DNA of 64,000 nucleotides from Thraustochytrium sp. TN22 (Eukaryota; Sar; Bigyra; Thraustochytrida; Thraustochytriidae), in contig JABLUY010000092.1 in assembly GCA_013306675.1 (NCBI GenBank), forward strand, positions 61,924 to 125,923, written 5' to 3'. Below the pieces are notes generated by a model. It saw nothing but the letters and a program-made list of their open reading frames with translations. It was not told the DNA's origin and searched no databases. The translations under genes were made by a program, and so were the position numbers. Positions 1 through 8,251 of the stretch are shown piece by piece. Every line of letters begins with the position of its first letter. Positions within the stretch are counted from its first letter, which is position 1.

Positions 1-2
1 CC

Positions 3-425
3 GCCGTCGCGCTCTTCGTCTTCGGTCTTGCATCCATCTGGCTCAACTACGACGTCGACCGCCAGCGCCAGAACTTCCGCGCCAAGGATGGCAAGGTCAA
101 GATCTGGGGCAAGGACGCTGAGTACCTTGTCGCCACCTACAAGACCAGCGACGGCAAGTCCCACTCCTCTATGCTCCTCTACACCGGCTGGTGGGGCATG
201 GCGCGCAAGGTCAACTACTTCTTTGAGCTCTGCGCCGCCTTTTCCTGGTCTGCCGTCCCGGCCTTCCCCTTCCATCTCTGCGCCTGGTCCTACTTCGCCT
301 TCCTCTTTATCCTCCTCGTCGACCGCGCGTGGCGTGACGACGCGCGCTGCGGCTCCAAGTATGCGGACAAGTGGGATGAGTACAAGACCAAGGTGCCCTA
401 CCTTATCATCCCTGGCGTGTACTAA
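3..425 (+). CDS. DHCR7: 7-dehydrocholesterol reductase (DHCR7/DWF5-like), 3' part only
   Basis: The gene runs in from outside the window; its last 140 codons are visible and end at TAA 423-425. It belongs to the ERG4/ERG24 sterol reductase family, integral ER membrane enzymes that reduce a sterol double bond with NADPH. The visible part carries the family's C-terminal signatures: NYDVDRQRQ and IWG early on, then the conserved block around GWWGMARKVNY, and the ending KWDEYKTKVPYLIIPGVY. The NYD-DRQRQ block points to the plant DWF5/animal DHCR7 subgroup (delta-7 reductase) rather than the C14 reductase. Two hydrophobic segments (about 225-275 and 285-325 nt) fit the last membrane helices. Subgroup assignment is by recognition, not by a search. 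Confidence 0.92.
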   Translation, partial: AVALFVFGLASIWLNYDVDRQRQNFRAKDGKVKIWGKDAEYLVATYKTSDGKSHSSMLLYTGWWGMARKVNYFFELCAAFSWSAVPAFPFHLCAWSYFAFLFILLVDRAWRDDARCGSKYADKWDEYKTKVPYLIIPGVY

Positions 426-470
426 CTTTAGAAGCAAGACAACCCCCCCCCCCAAAAAAAAAAAAGCAAC

Positions 471-471
<1 letters not shown>

Positions 472-500
<29 letters not shown>
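472..500. repeat. (CA)n dinucleotide microsatellite
   Basis: About 14 CA units directly downstream of the DHCR7-like stop codon, preceded by homopolymeric C and A runs. Confidence 0.95.
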
Positions 501-506
<6 letters not shown>

Positions 507-735
507 GCGGCACCACAGCGACGCTTTAGCCTGGTGCACCCTGTCTCCTGTGCTGGGGCTGCGTCGCTTTGCAGAGAAGTGGAACCAGCGCCGCCATGAC
601 TTGCGGACGAGCAAGCTGCGGTGTTCAACCTCGTTGGTTCGATGAGAGCCGCAAGAGCGAGAACCAAGTGCCCCCACCACACCTCACACCTCGATGGAGC
701 TCAATGATCCCAGTAGTAGAGAGAATGCAAGCCGC

Positions 736-831
736 CCGACTCTGACTCGCTCTGTTGGCGCCGCACAAACCTGCGAGGAGTGCAACGCTGCTCTTGGCCT
801 TGGATGACGTGCTAGCTCGAGTCAGAGTCGG
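736..831. repeat. 14-bp perfect inverted repeat, 68-nt loop
   Basis: CCGACTCTGACTCG at 736-749 is the exact reverse complement of CGAGTCAGAGTCGG at 818-831. Similar GAGTC/GACTC-rich words recur in other spacers (about 2757-2772, 12343-12356, 31101-31112, 57405-57610). It could be a hairpin or the remnant of a small inverted-repeat element; no transposase is nearby. Confidence 0.7.
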
Positions 832-2015
832 CCGTCGGCGCCAAGCGGACGTCGCGCGGCGCTTGCACACTTTGAACGTTTACGCGCGGGAAGAGGGCTG
901 GGTCTGCGGCGCTGTACACGGGTTGTCTGCTTGATCATCAATGCCGGCTTGCGCCCTGGCGGGACAATGGGCTTTGGGTACACCCACGCACTTTGCGAAG
1001 CGCTTGAAAATCGATGTGGAGCAACTGGGTTGGTGGGCGTCGGAGCGTCTGCGCGTTGCCGGGGAGGGTATATACGAAAGTCTCGACCAAGAAAACACGC
1101 GTCGGCCCGAGCCCGTAGGAACAATGCCTGCACGACAGAGACCGAGCCAGCAGCCAGAGATGGCGAATTCAGTGGCAATGCGCCCAATGATCGAACGGAA
1201 CCGCCAGCATGAAGGCAAAGTGCAGTCGGACTTCTCCTTCGTCCGCAAAGAGCGCACAACACCGGGGAGGCGCCCCGCGACATCCGGTGCCCCCGGCCAC
1301 GCCCGATGCGCTCCGCGACCTCAACCATGCTTTGCAAGCCCTCTCTTACGCGATCTGCTCAGCGCATGAGCATCTTTCGCTCATTCTCGTCGCATCATTC
1401 CGCCGACTGAGAATAAAGACGCAAGTGTTGGCGGTGGAAGATCTCTTCCAATCATCGATTGAGCGCCTGCGGGTGACCACCAACGTGCGCAGCGGGAGAC
1501 CCAAACTACCAGATAGACATGCAATGTTGAAGGACTTCAAGCCGTGCGGGCACGGCGCGGCACGTAGCGGGTGGCCGCGGGGCGCCAAGTACATGTCCCA
1601 AATCGGGAACTCTGTGATCGGTTCGGCCAAGGCAGAGCCCCTGTCTTATATTCGCGCCGGTAGCGACCGACCTACCCGGGATGCAAGTGCTCTTTGAAAT
1701 GCTAGCTCGGGCGCATCCTGACCGAGGAGGCTGCCCCACCCACCCCCACACGCCCCCCTGCGCGCCCCCGCGGCTCTGCGGGTTGCATGGTCCCCGCTGA
1801 CGGCCGCACGCATTGGAGAATACCCAGGGATGGCCATCGAAGGAACTGGAGACCCGGAAGGTCGTTTGTCATTGGCACTTGCCTGTAGTTCCAAACAACG
1901 CCGAGACCTGGCCGTCCTTGCGCATGGTCTGCGAGGCGCAGCTGCGCAAATCGTGAACGTCTGGCCTGCACGACACACAGGCCACACGCGACGCACACAA
2001 GGACGTCCCGGCGAC

Positions 2016-2768
2016 ATGCACGAGGAGAGCCTTGCTTGCCACGCCCACAAACTCGCAGGCCAGTTCCCTCCATGGGCATCTGCAGAGCAGGCGCTGCTCG
2101 GCACGCGCACGCAGGTGCTGGAGGAAGCAGGGATTGACGCTGCGAAGCGCCTCTTGTTTGCAATCTACGTGGAGGAACAGGGTTGGTGACCGCCAGAACA
2201 CAATGCTGCTGGCCTGCGCGTGCAGGACGGTAGTCTGCTGGACGATCAAGATCACCGCGTGATCTGGATCGAGACCTGGCGCGATGACGAGCACATCGGC
2301 GTCGTCCGCGTTGTCTTTGCGGACGATCACGGTCTGGAGATGACCAGGTATGCGAAAGTACAGGGCACCCGGCACAGACGCGCCATGGAGGTGAACCGGC
2401 TGGCGGTCGTGCGGCACGAGCGGTCCTCGGCAGTCCTCCCGGTGATGACCGCCTGCATGCAATGGGTTTCCACCAAGGTGGGCGTTCACTACGGCTACAC
2501 GACGACCAACGATCGCCTCGTGGCGTACGTCCGCATCTACGGCTGGGAGCCCACCGGCGAGACCATCCTCTATCACGCGGACGACCCCTACGCCGCGACG
2601 GTAGTTCGCAAGCGCAACAGCCTGGCCATGGCCTTGCTCGCCTACGCCAGCTGCGCTTGCTTCTCGCTGCTCGTTGCCTTCAGGTTCCGCGCCACGCTTC
2701 CCGCCAGTATCCGAGTCCAGCCTCGCAAGGCCGCTGGCGGGCTCTGGGCGCCGCGCCTCCGAGTCTGA
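2016..2768 (+). pseudogene. LuxI/FeeM-like acyltransferase, copy 1, with in-frame TGA
   Basis: This is a tandem paralogue of the gene at 3402-4175. The start is set by alignment with copy 2 (MHEESLACHAHK against MMEAFVAQAR). Codons 1-57 match copy 2 up to EEQGW, then TGA at 2187-2189 replaces the ATG codon of copy 2. The same frame stays open for another 192 codons with the matching segments DDQDHRVIWI, MEVNRLAVVRHER and GYTTTNDRLV, to TGA 2766-2768. The alignment around the stop has no length change, so this is a nonsense codon and not a frameshift. The open downstream frame means the mutation is recent, or the stop is read through, or the downstream part is still used. The C-terminus has a hydrophobic stretch (LAMALLAYASCACFSLLVAF) like copy 2. 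An in-frame ATG also exists at 1830, but copy 2 shows nothing matching that extension. Confidence 0.6.
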
Positions 2769-3401
2769 CTCTCTTTGCGGTAGGCAGTGACAGGCTACCC
2801 AGCACCATGGTGGTACCGGCTACTACCACCTAACACTCGGACGGTGTTGAATGGAGCCTGATTCAGGCTCTCGAAGTCGGCGCCACGGCGTTGACCATGC
2901 TCAGGGCCTGCTCAGGCTGTGGCTGTGAGCCGCTGATGAGGCTCGATGCGATGAGCGCTGGCCAGCCTGAGCGCGTACCCCGAGAAAAGTCGGACCGGTG
3001 GGTGGGTGGGAGGGAGGGTGCCTCGTGCCGTCACGGTGGGTTCATTGGGTTGTAGGCTAGCTACTAGGCCTAGAGCGTTGTAGAACAGCCGCAACTGCGT
3101 TGTGCACTGGCAAGATACGGCTACTACGTGACTACCACGCCGGCGGCCGCAGTGACCGTGACCCGGCTGGCTCCCCTGTTACTTCACGCTGACCCAAGCC
3201 GGATAATTGCTATTAGCTAGCTCTTTGTTGGAGCCGGAAGTACTCGCTCGTCAAGGCAGCACAGAGAAGAGCGGCGCGGCCGCGGCGGCCCTGCTCGGCG
3301 CAGGCAGTCACGGAATCTCTGACCTGACAGACAGAGAAACAGCCTTCGCACGAGAGCACCCAAATCACTCGTCGCTTTCTTTCTTTCGCTCGGTCTCGAA
3401 C
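2769..3401. other. Spacer between the two acyltransferase-like copies
   Basis: No gene seen. It contains an ACCATGGTGGTACC-rich patch near 2805-2830, a GGGTGGGTGGGAGGGAGGG run near 3000-3018, a CTAG-rich patch near 3055-3075 and a TAGCTAGCT run at 3214-3222. The promoter of the downstream copy must lie here. Confidence 0.6.
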
Positions 3402-4175
3402 ATGATGGAGGCGTTTGTAGCGCAGGCGCGCGAGCTCATGGGCACGAGCCCACCGTGGGCGTCTGCGGAGCTCGCGATGCTTGGCACGTGCACGCAGGTG
3501 CTGAACGAGCATGGCATCGACGCTGCGAAAAGACTCCTCTTCGAGGTGTACGTCAAGGAGCAGGGCTGGATGCCACCACCGGGCAACGCAGCCGGCCTGC
3601 GCGTGGAAGCGGGGCGGCTGCAGGATGACCAGGACCATCGAGTGATCTGGATCGGGACCTGGCGCGAGGGAGAGCTGGTCGGCGTTGTGCGCCTCGTCAT
3701 CGCGGACGAGCACGGCCTGGAGATGACGCAGTATGCGGACATCGAGGGCACGCGGCACGAGGGCGCCGTGGAGGTGAACCGGCTGGCTGTAGTGCGGCAT
3801 GAGCGCACCTCGGCGGTCTTTCCAGTGATGATTGCTTGCATGCAGTGGGTCTCGACCAAGCTGGGCTTTCATCGCGGCTACGCGACGGTGAATGACCGTC
3901 TCGTGCCGCACATTCGGGTGTTCGGCTGGCAGCGCACGGGCGAGAGCGTGCTGTACCATGAAGAGGACCGCTATGCTGCGACGGTCGTGAGTAAGCCGAA
4001 CCACGCCGCAGCAGCTGCCCTTACGTTCAGCAGCGCTCTACTGATATCCTCCGTCTTTGCTGCACGATCGTCGGTGCGCGGCGTCGGCGATGTCCTGCGC
4101 GCGCGCATGATGAGCCAGCTGCCAATCGTGGTATCTTTGAAGACCATGCTCTGCAGCCTTGGCACCCAACTGTAA
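3402..4175 (+). CDS. LuxI/FeeM-like GNAT-fold acyltransferase, probably tail-anchored
   Basis: The protein is 257 aa. The layout resembles autoinducer synthases and N-acyl amino acid synthases: an N-terminal AKRLLFEVYVKEQGW block (residues 42-56), an acidic DDQDH segment (75-79), a strand pair around GELVGVVRLVIADEHG (90-105), the core EVNRLAVVRHERT (124-136), and a C-terminal LGFHRGYATVNDRLVPHIRVFGW region (154-176). Members of this superfamily transfer an acyl group to an amino-containing acceptor; the substrate here cannot be told. Residues 201-220 (HAAAAALTFSSALLISSVFA) are hydrophobic and could anchor the protein in a membrane. The ATG at 3402 is the first in this open frame and matches the start region of copy 1. 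The gene is convergent with the PDE12-like gene, 105 bp away. It could instead be an ordinary GNAT N-acetyltransferase. Confidence 0.6.
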   Translation: MMEAFVAQARELMGTSPPWASAELAMLGTCTQVLNEHGIDAAKRLLFEVYVKEQGWMPPPGNAAGLRVEAGRLQDDQDHRVIWIGTWREGELVGVVRLVIADEHGLEMTQYADIEGTRHEGAVEVNRLAVVRHERTSAVFPVMIACMQWVSTKLGFHRGYATVNDRLVPHIRVFGWQRTGESVLYHEEDRYAATVVSKPNHAAAAALTFSSALLISSVFAARSSVRGVGDVLRARMMSQLPIVVSLKTMLCSLGTQL

Positions 4176-4280
4176 GAAGTAAGTCGGTAAGATAGATGCT
4201 TTTTTTAAATTTGACATGCGGGCCTGGAGGCGCCAAGCCGCCAAGCCGCGAGCTCATCCTCATGATGATGAGGAGCATCT

Positions 4281-6263
4281 TCATGCAGCTTCCTCGCCTG
4301 CGCTCCGGGCCAGCAGATCGACACAAAGCGAGAGATGATCTGAGGGGAAGATGAGCGAGGGGAGCGCCGTGTGGTGCTGCAGGACCGACTCGGGCGGGAT
4401 AGGCGCCAACTGCTGCACCTGCCAGGTGTCTTGTGAGCAGAGGATCCAGTCGAGGTCACCGTGCCAGTTGTGGACATAGTTGGTAAAAGGCGGCTCGCCA
4501 TAGGCGCTAAAGAGACCGAGTTCGTGGCGGAGGTTGGCGCCGACGCCGACGGCAGTGTCCGGGGCCGCGGTGGCGGCTTCGGCGCGGGCGCGCTGGGCGG
4601 CGACGAGCTGGTCCTTGGCGACCTGCAGGTGGTCGCGCATGCGGTGCATCATGTCGCGAATGGCGACCTGGTCGGTGGGGTCGTCGTGCCAGGCCAGGCC
4701 GTTTTGCAGCTCGGCGACGACGTTGAGCTTGTCCTGGAGGCTGAAGGAGGCGTCAACGGCATCGACCTGGCGCAGGAGGTCCTGGATGGGCCGCGCGCGG
4801 CCCGAGGCGGTCTTTTGCGAAAGCACGTCGGCGTATCGGCGCGAGTCCTCACTGCCGGCGTCCTGGAAGATGATGTCGCGCGCCAGGTTGGCCTTGCTCT
4901 CGTACGAGAAGGCACTGCTGGTGGCCCACTCCGGGTGCGCGGCCCCGACGGCGCCCTTGAGCAGAAAGTGCAGCGAGAGGTCAAAGGACTGTGCGTTCCA
5001 GTCGCCGCACATGATGACGCTGTCGTCGGCGCGGCGCAGCGCCTGCACGCGGTCTGTGAGCAGCTTGGCCTGGATGCAGCGGATGTTGCCGGCGCCAGGG
5101 TGGAAGAACGCGTGGGTGTTGGTGAGCAAGAGGCGGCCGGGCGGCCCTTGGCCGATGGGGCGCAGGACGGCGATCTGGGCGATGCTGGTGACTCGCTGGA
5201 TGGAGTGATCGAGCTCCTCGACGGCACCGAGCAGGTGCGCGAGCCAGGGCGCGTCGGCACGGCGCGCGCGCACGAGCTCGCGGAAATTGATGGCCTCGAA
5301 GCTCTCGAGGGCGAAGCGCGACTTGCGCACAGCCATGAGGCAGCCCTCCAGGGCGGAGCCCTCTTTGGGCGTGAAGCGCACCTCGAAATCGTCGCCCAAG
5401 AGCGCGCGCCAAAAGTCCTCCATCTTGGCGTCGACCTCCTGCAGCAGCACGAGGTCGGCGTCGCAGTCCGCGACTTCGCGCGCCAGGAGCGGTGCGCGGT
5501 AGCGCAACTCGCGGTGTTCGGGCGCGCAGTACGCGTACATCTCATCCCAGGTGTGGCTGTAGGCGTCGGCCAGCACGTTGTAGCTGAGCACGCGCAGCGG
5601 CGCCTGGCCGGGGGTAGGGGCCCGCGGCGGCACGCGGTCGCGGACGGCGGTCCAGGGCGGCGCAGCCTGCACGACGCCCTCGAGGTCGAAGTACACAGTC
5701 TCGGGAAAGCCTTCCGGCTCGCGCAGCTCGCAGGAGACGCGCAGGGGGCGGCCCTCGTCCTCAGGCCGCGGCACGTAAAGGCGTGTGGTGGCGAGCACGC
5801 GTGCGTCCGGGCCGGCGTCGTCCGCGTAGGTCCACCTCCATCGCAGCGCGTCTGCCGGGTCCTGCACGAAGTCCGTGGCGGCCCAGGGCGCCACGGGGCA
5901 GCCGACGACGGCCAGGCCGCGCGCGTGGACCTCGCGCACGCGCGGGCTGTTGACGCGCAGCGGGTAGCGCTCTGCGTCCTCCACCACGAGCAGCGCACGC
6001 CCTGCCTTGGCGAAGGCCTTGGCCGCGGTCAGGCCGCCGTCCACGCGTCCGCCGCCTGCCACCTCGAGCTCGCACGTGCACGCGTGCCCGCGCGCCTTGC
6101 CGAGCGCCTTGCCCAGGCGCGCCAGCGACCGCGACACATCCTCGCCCGGGTCGCGCAGCAGCCGCGCCTGCACGCACGCGCGCCCGGCCTCGGCCACCTC
6201 CAGGCTCACGTGCACCTTGGCCGCGCCCTCCTGCCACAGCACGAAGGCCGCGCGCGCCGCCAT
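4281..6263 (-). CDS. PDE12: PDE12-like 2'-phosphodiesterase / deadenylase (EEP family)
   Basis: The protein is 660 aa with a C-terminal endonuclease/exonuclease/phosphatase domain (about 222-652). The metal-binding and catalytic motifs are present: SYNVLAD (227-233), LLQEVD with E276, TNTHAFFHPGAGNIR with H384, CGDWNAQ with D421 and N423, and a terminal PSDH (about 640-645). The combination LADAYSHTWDEMYAYCAP and the HPGAGNIR loop is typical of PDE12 rather than CCR4 or Angel. PDE12 removes 2',5'-linked oligoadenylate and mitochondrial poly(A) tails. The roughly 200-residue N-terminal region is also like PDE12, including an aromatic patch at RWRWTY. About 100 residues between the GDWN motif and the end form an insert not seen in the short animal proteins. 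The start is a clear ATG; I cannot confirm a mitochondrial targeting peptide. Confidence 0.88.
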   Translation of the reverse strand: MAARAAFVLWQEGAAKVHVSLEVAEAGRACVQARLLRDPGEDVSRSLARLGKALGKARGHACTCELEVAGGGRVDGGLTAAKAFAKAGRALLVVEDAERYPLRVNSPRVREVHARGLAVVGCPVAPWAATDFVQDPADALRWRWTYADDAGPDARVLATTRLYVPRPEDEGRPLRVSCELREPEGFPETVYFDLEGVVQAAPPWTAVRDRVPPRAPTPGQAPLRVLSYNVLADAYSHTWDEMYAYCAPEHRELRYRAPLLAREVADCDADLVLLQEVDAKMEDFWRALLGDDFEVRFTPKEGSALEGCLMAVRKSRFALESFEAINFRELVRARRADAPWLAHLLGAVEELDHSIQRVTSIAQIAVLRPIGQGPPGRLLLTNTHAFFHPGAGNIRCIQAKLLTDRVQALRRADDSVIMCGDWNAQSFDLSLHFLLKGAVGAAHPEWATSSAFSYESKANLARDIIFQDAGSEDSRRYADVLSQKTASGRARPIQDLLRQVDAVDASFSLQDKLNVVAELQNGLAWHDDPTDQVAIRDMMHRMRDHLQVAKDQLVAAQRARAEAATAAPDTAVGVGANLRHELGLFSAYGEPPFTNYVHNWHGDLDWILCSQDTWQVQQLAPIPPESVLQHHTALPSLIFPSDHLSLCVDLLARSAGEEAA

Positions 6264-6652
6264 GGCCGGCCTTGGGCGTCTGCGTCTGGCGCACTGGCAG
6301 GCCCTCGGCGACCAAAGCCACTAGCCGACGCTCATCAGATCAGGCTCGCTGGGGCAACAACGAGAAGTCCGGCATAAGCTCTGCAGGCAGCCTTGCACGG
6401 CTTGCGACAAGGAGCGGCAACATCGTCTCGTCTCTGGTCATCCTTTTCCTTGTCCTCCTGTGTGTCGTGTGCGTCAGGGCCGTATTGCACGATGACAACG
6501 AGAGCACTCCGTCACACAAGGCATCCATCACATCACCCGAACGTGAACGCAAAGGTACTTCGATACGCATGATTCGCGCTTTAATCTCGCACTACTAGCT
6601 AGCAAGCGACCAGAGCCAGAGAATCGAGCTTGGGCTGACCAGCTACATTATT
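6264..6652. other. Spacer upstream of the PDE12-like gene
   Basis: No gene seen. It separates two minus-strand genes and must hold the PDE12-like promoter and the 3' end of the protease gene. A CTAGCTAGC run lies at 6595-6603. Confidence 0.6.
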
Positions 6653-8251
6653 TTAAAGAAGGTCATGGCAGAGGTAGCCGGCGAGGCCCGAGACCCAGTT
6701 CTTGGCCTTCTTGGTCTTGGGGACCTTCGGGTTGGACGCCTTGCTGGTGAAGAGCAAGCACTTGCCCGGCGTCGTGGCCGGGTCGCTCGAAGGCTTGAAG
6801 GAGAAGCCAATGAAGAAGGCGTTGCTAGGCGGTTCGCGGAAGAGCCAACCAAAGTAGAGGGCCAGGTAGCAGTCAGCGACCTCAAAAGCGCCGGGCGCCG
6901 AGACGAAGGCGTCCTTCTTGGCCCTTCTTTGGTCGACCCAACACTCGTCCTCGGTGGCGGTGGCGGCATTGGGGCCGCAGTAGTCCGTCTCCTCGCCGAA
7001 GAAAAAGCCCAGCGGGGTGTCCCGCCACGCGCAGCGCTGGCCGTAGAGCTCGTTGCCGCACTCCGCCTCGTCGAGCACGAAGCAGATATCCGTGAAGGCC
7101 AGGCTGGTTAGGGGCTGCGCCGTGCACGAGCCAGAGTCCCAGGCGCAGATGTTCTCGTACTTGTCGAGCTTGCACTTGGTTTTGGACAGCGCGTTGCAGC
7201 GCGCCTCACGCGCGGCGAGCGCCTCGTCGTGGGTGGTCATCTGGGTGGAGGAGCTGAACTTTGCGGTCGGGACGATGGACGTGACGTAGCTCTTAAACGT
7301 GCGCACATTGGTGTAGAAGACGAAGCCGTCCAACGTGCAGCCGTAGCCGAAGGACGTGACGCCCAGCTGCACCTGGGTGCCGTCGTCCTGGGTGAAGAAG
7401 AGCGGGCCGCCGCTGTCGCCGTAGCACGAGCTGGGCGCACCGATGACCACCATATTGGTGAGGCTGAAGTTGCCTCCCACCATGAAGTTGAGCCAGCGGT
7501 CGCACACGCTCTTGTCGCCCAGGGGCACCTCCTGCTCGTAGAGCTTGGTTGGCGTCTTATAGGTGAGGGGATCCATGACGCCCCAGCCGGCGATCTTGGC
7601 GTACGCATTCGCTGCCTCGGCGGTTTCGTCGTCATTCAGGGTAACAAGGTCCTCATCTTGCACGTCGAAGCCGGTGTTGAGCAGCTCGATAATGGCAATG
7701 TCGTTGCCTAGCGAGATATCCCACCCGTCATAGTCCGGGTGCACGTGTACGAGAAAGTCCTCCGAGGTCAGCTTGATGCGCTGGCCGTCCTTGGCCGACT
7801 TGGAGATGTCGTGCGCGCCCAGTTGGACCGCCTTGAGTAGCGAGTAAATGTCATCTTCCACGCAGTGCGCAGCCGTGAGGATGAACCTGCTGTGGATGAG
7901 CGAGCCGCCACAAAAGTGGAAGTACTGCGAGGCCTGCAGACTCACCATCCACGGATAAGCCGCCTCACTCGGCGCGCCGTCCACAACACGTGGCGTAAGC
8001 GCCTGAGACGCGAACGTCTCCGCGTCCTCATTCTCATCCGCATCCGCATCCTCATCCTCATCGCTGCTGAGCGTCTTGAGCATGGCCGCTGGGTACCCGG
8101 TGCTGATGGTGCGGTTCAACACGCCGCTGCTGCGCCCGGCGGCGTCCTGGACGCTGCCCAGGCGTCGCGCGGCAACTGCGTCGACCAGGCTCGCGTCGCC
8201 GCTCGCAACGGCCAGCGCCACGACGAGCGCCACGACCACGAGCTTGGACAT
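6653..8251 (-). CDS. Secreted chymotrypsin-like S1 serine protease with Cys-rich tail
   Basis: The protein is 532 aa from the ATG at 8251, chosen because it begins with a classic signal peptide (MSKLVVVALVVALAVASGDA). An acidic Asp/Glu-rich propeptide (about 60-80) is followed by PRVVDG (87-92), the expected activation site (R88|V89). The catalytic triad is clear: H129 in TAAHC, D184 in GNDIAIIEL, S280 in CYGDSGGP. The residue six before the catalytic serine, which sets the bottom of the S1 pocket, is serine (SSCYGDSGGP), as in chymotrypsin, with glycine in the SFGYG segment. This predicts preference for large hydrophobic residues. The last 200 residues form a cysteine-rich region (CNALSKTKC, CAWDSGSC and others) with no family I recognise, perhaps a binding domain. 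The frame stays open upstream to 8728, but that extension is Ala/Pro/Arg-rich and would bury the signal peptide. Confidence 0.88.
   Translation of the reverse strand: MSKLVVVALVVALAVASGDASLVDAVAARRLGSVQDAAGRSSGVLNRTISTGYPAAMLKTLSSDEDEDADADENEDAETFASQALTPRVVDGAPSEAAYPWMVSLQASQYFHFCGGSLIHSRFILTAAHCVEDDIYSLLKAVQLGAHDISKSAKDGQRIKLTSEDFLVHVHPDYDGWDISLGNDIAIIELLNTGFDVQDEDLVTLNDDETAEAANAYAKIAGWGVMDPLTYKTPTKLYEQEVPLGDKSVCDRWLNFMVGGNFSLTNMVVIGAPSSCYGDSGGPLFFTQDDGTQVQLGVTSFGYGCTLDGFVFYTNVRTFKSYVTSIVPTAKFSSSTQMTTHDEALAAREARCNALSKTKCKLDKYENICAWDSGSCTAQPLTSLAFTDICFVLDEAECGNELYGQRCAWRDTPLGFFFGEETDYCGPNAATATEDECWVDQRRAKKDAFVSAPGAFEVADCYLALYFGWLFREPPSNAFFIGFSFKPSSDPATTPGKCLLFTSKASNPKVPKTKKAKNWVSGLAGYLCHDLL

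Larger units (their letters stand above)
426..2015. other. Intergenic stretch with simple repeats and an inverted repeat
   Basis: I see no convincing gene here. Just after the sterol reductase stop comes a C-run, an A-run and a (CA)n microsatellite at about 472-500. A perfect 14-bp inverted repeat lies at 736-749 and 818-831. A TATA-like word (TATATA) occurs near 1069, but no gene with recognisable protein character follows it. Confidence 0.6.

Noticed and set aside
1060-1700. TATATA word followed by plus-strand open frames
   Set aside because: The frames have no protein-like composition or domain, and no gene can be tied to the word.
4461-6377. Plus-strand open frame of 638 codons
   Set aside because: It lies opposite the PDE12-like gene. 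High GC keeps antisense frames open; composition is Val/Ala/Arg-rich with no motif.
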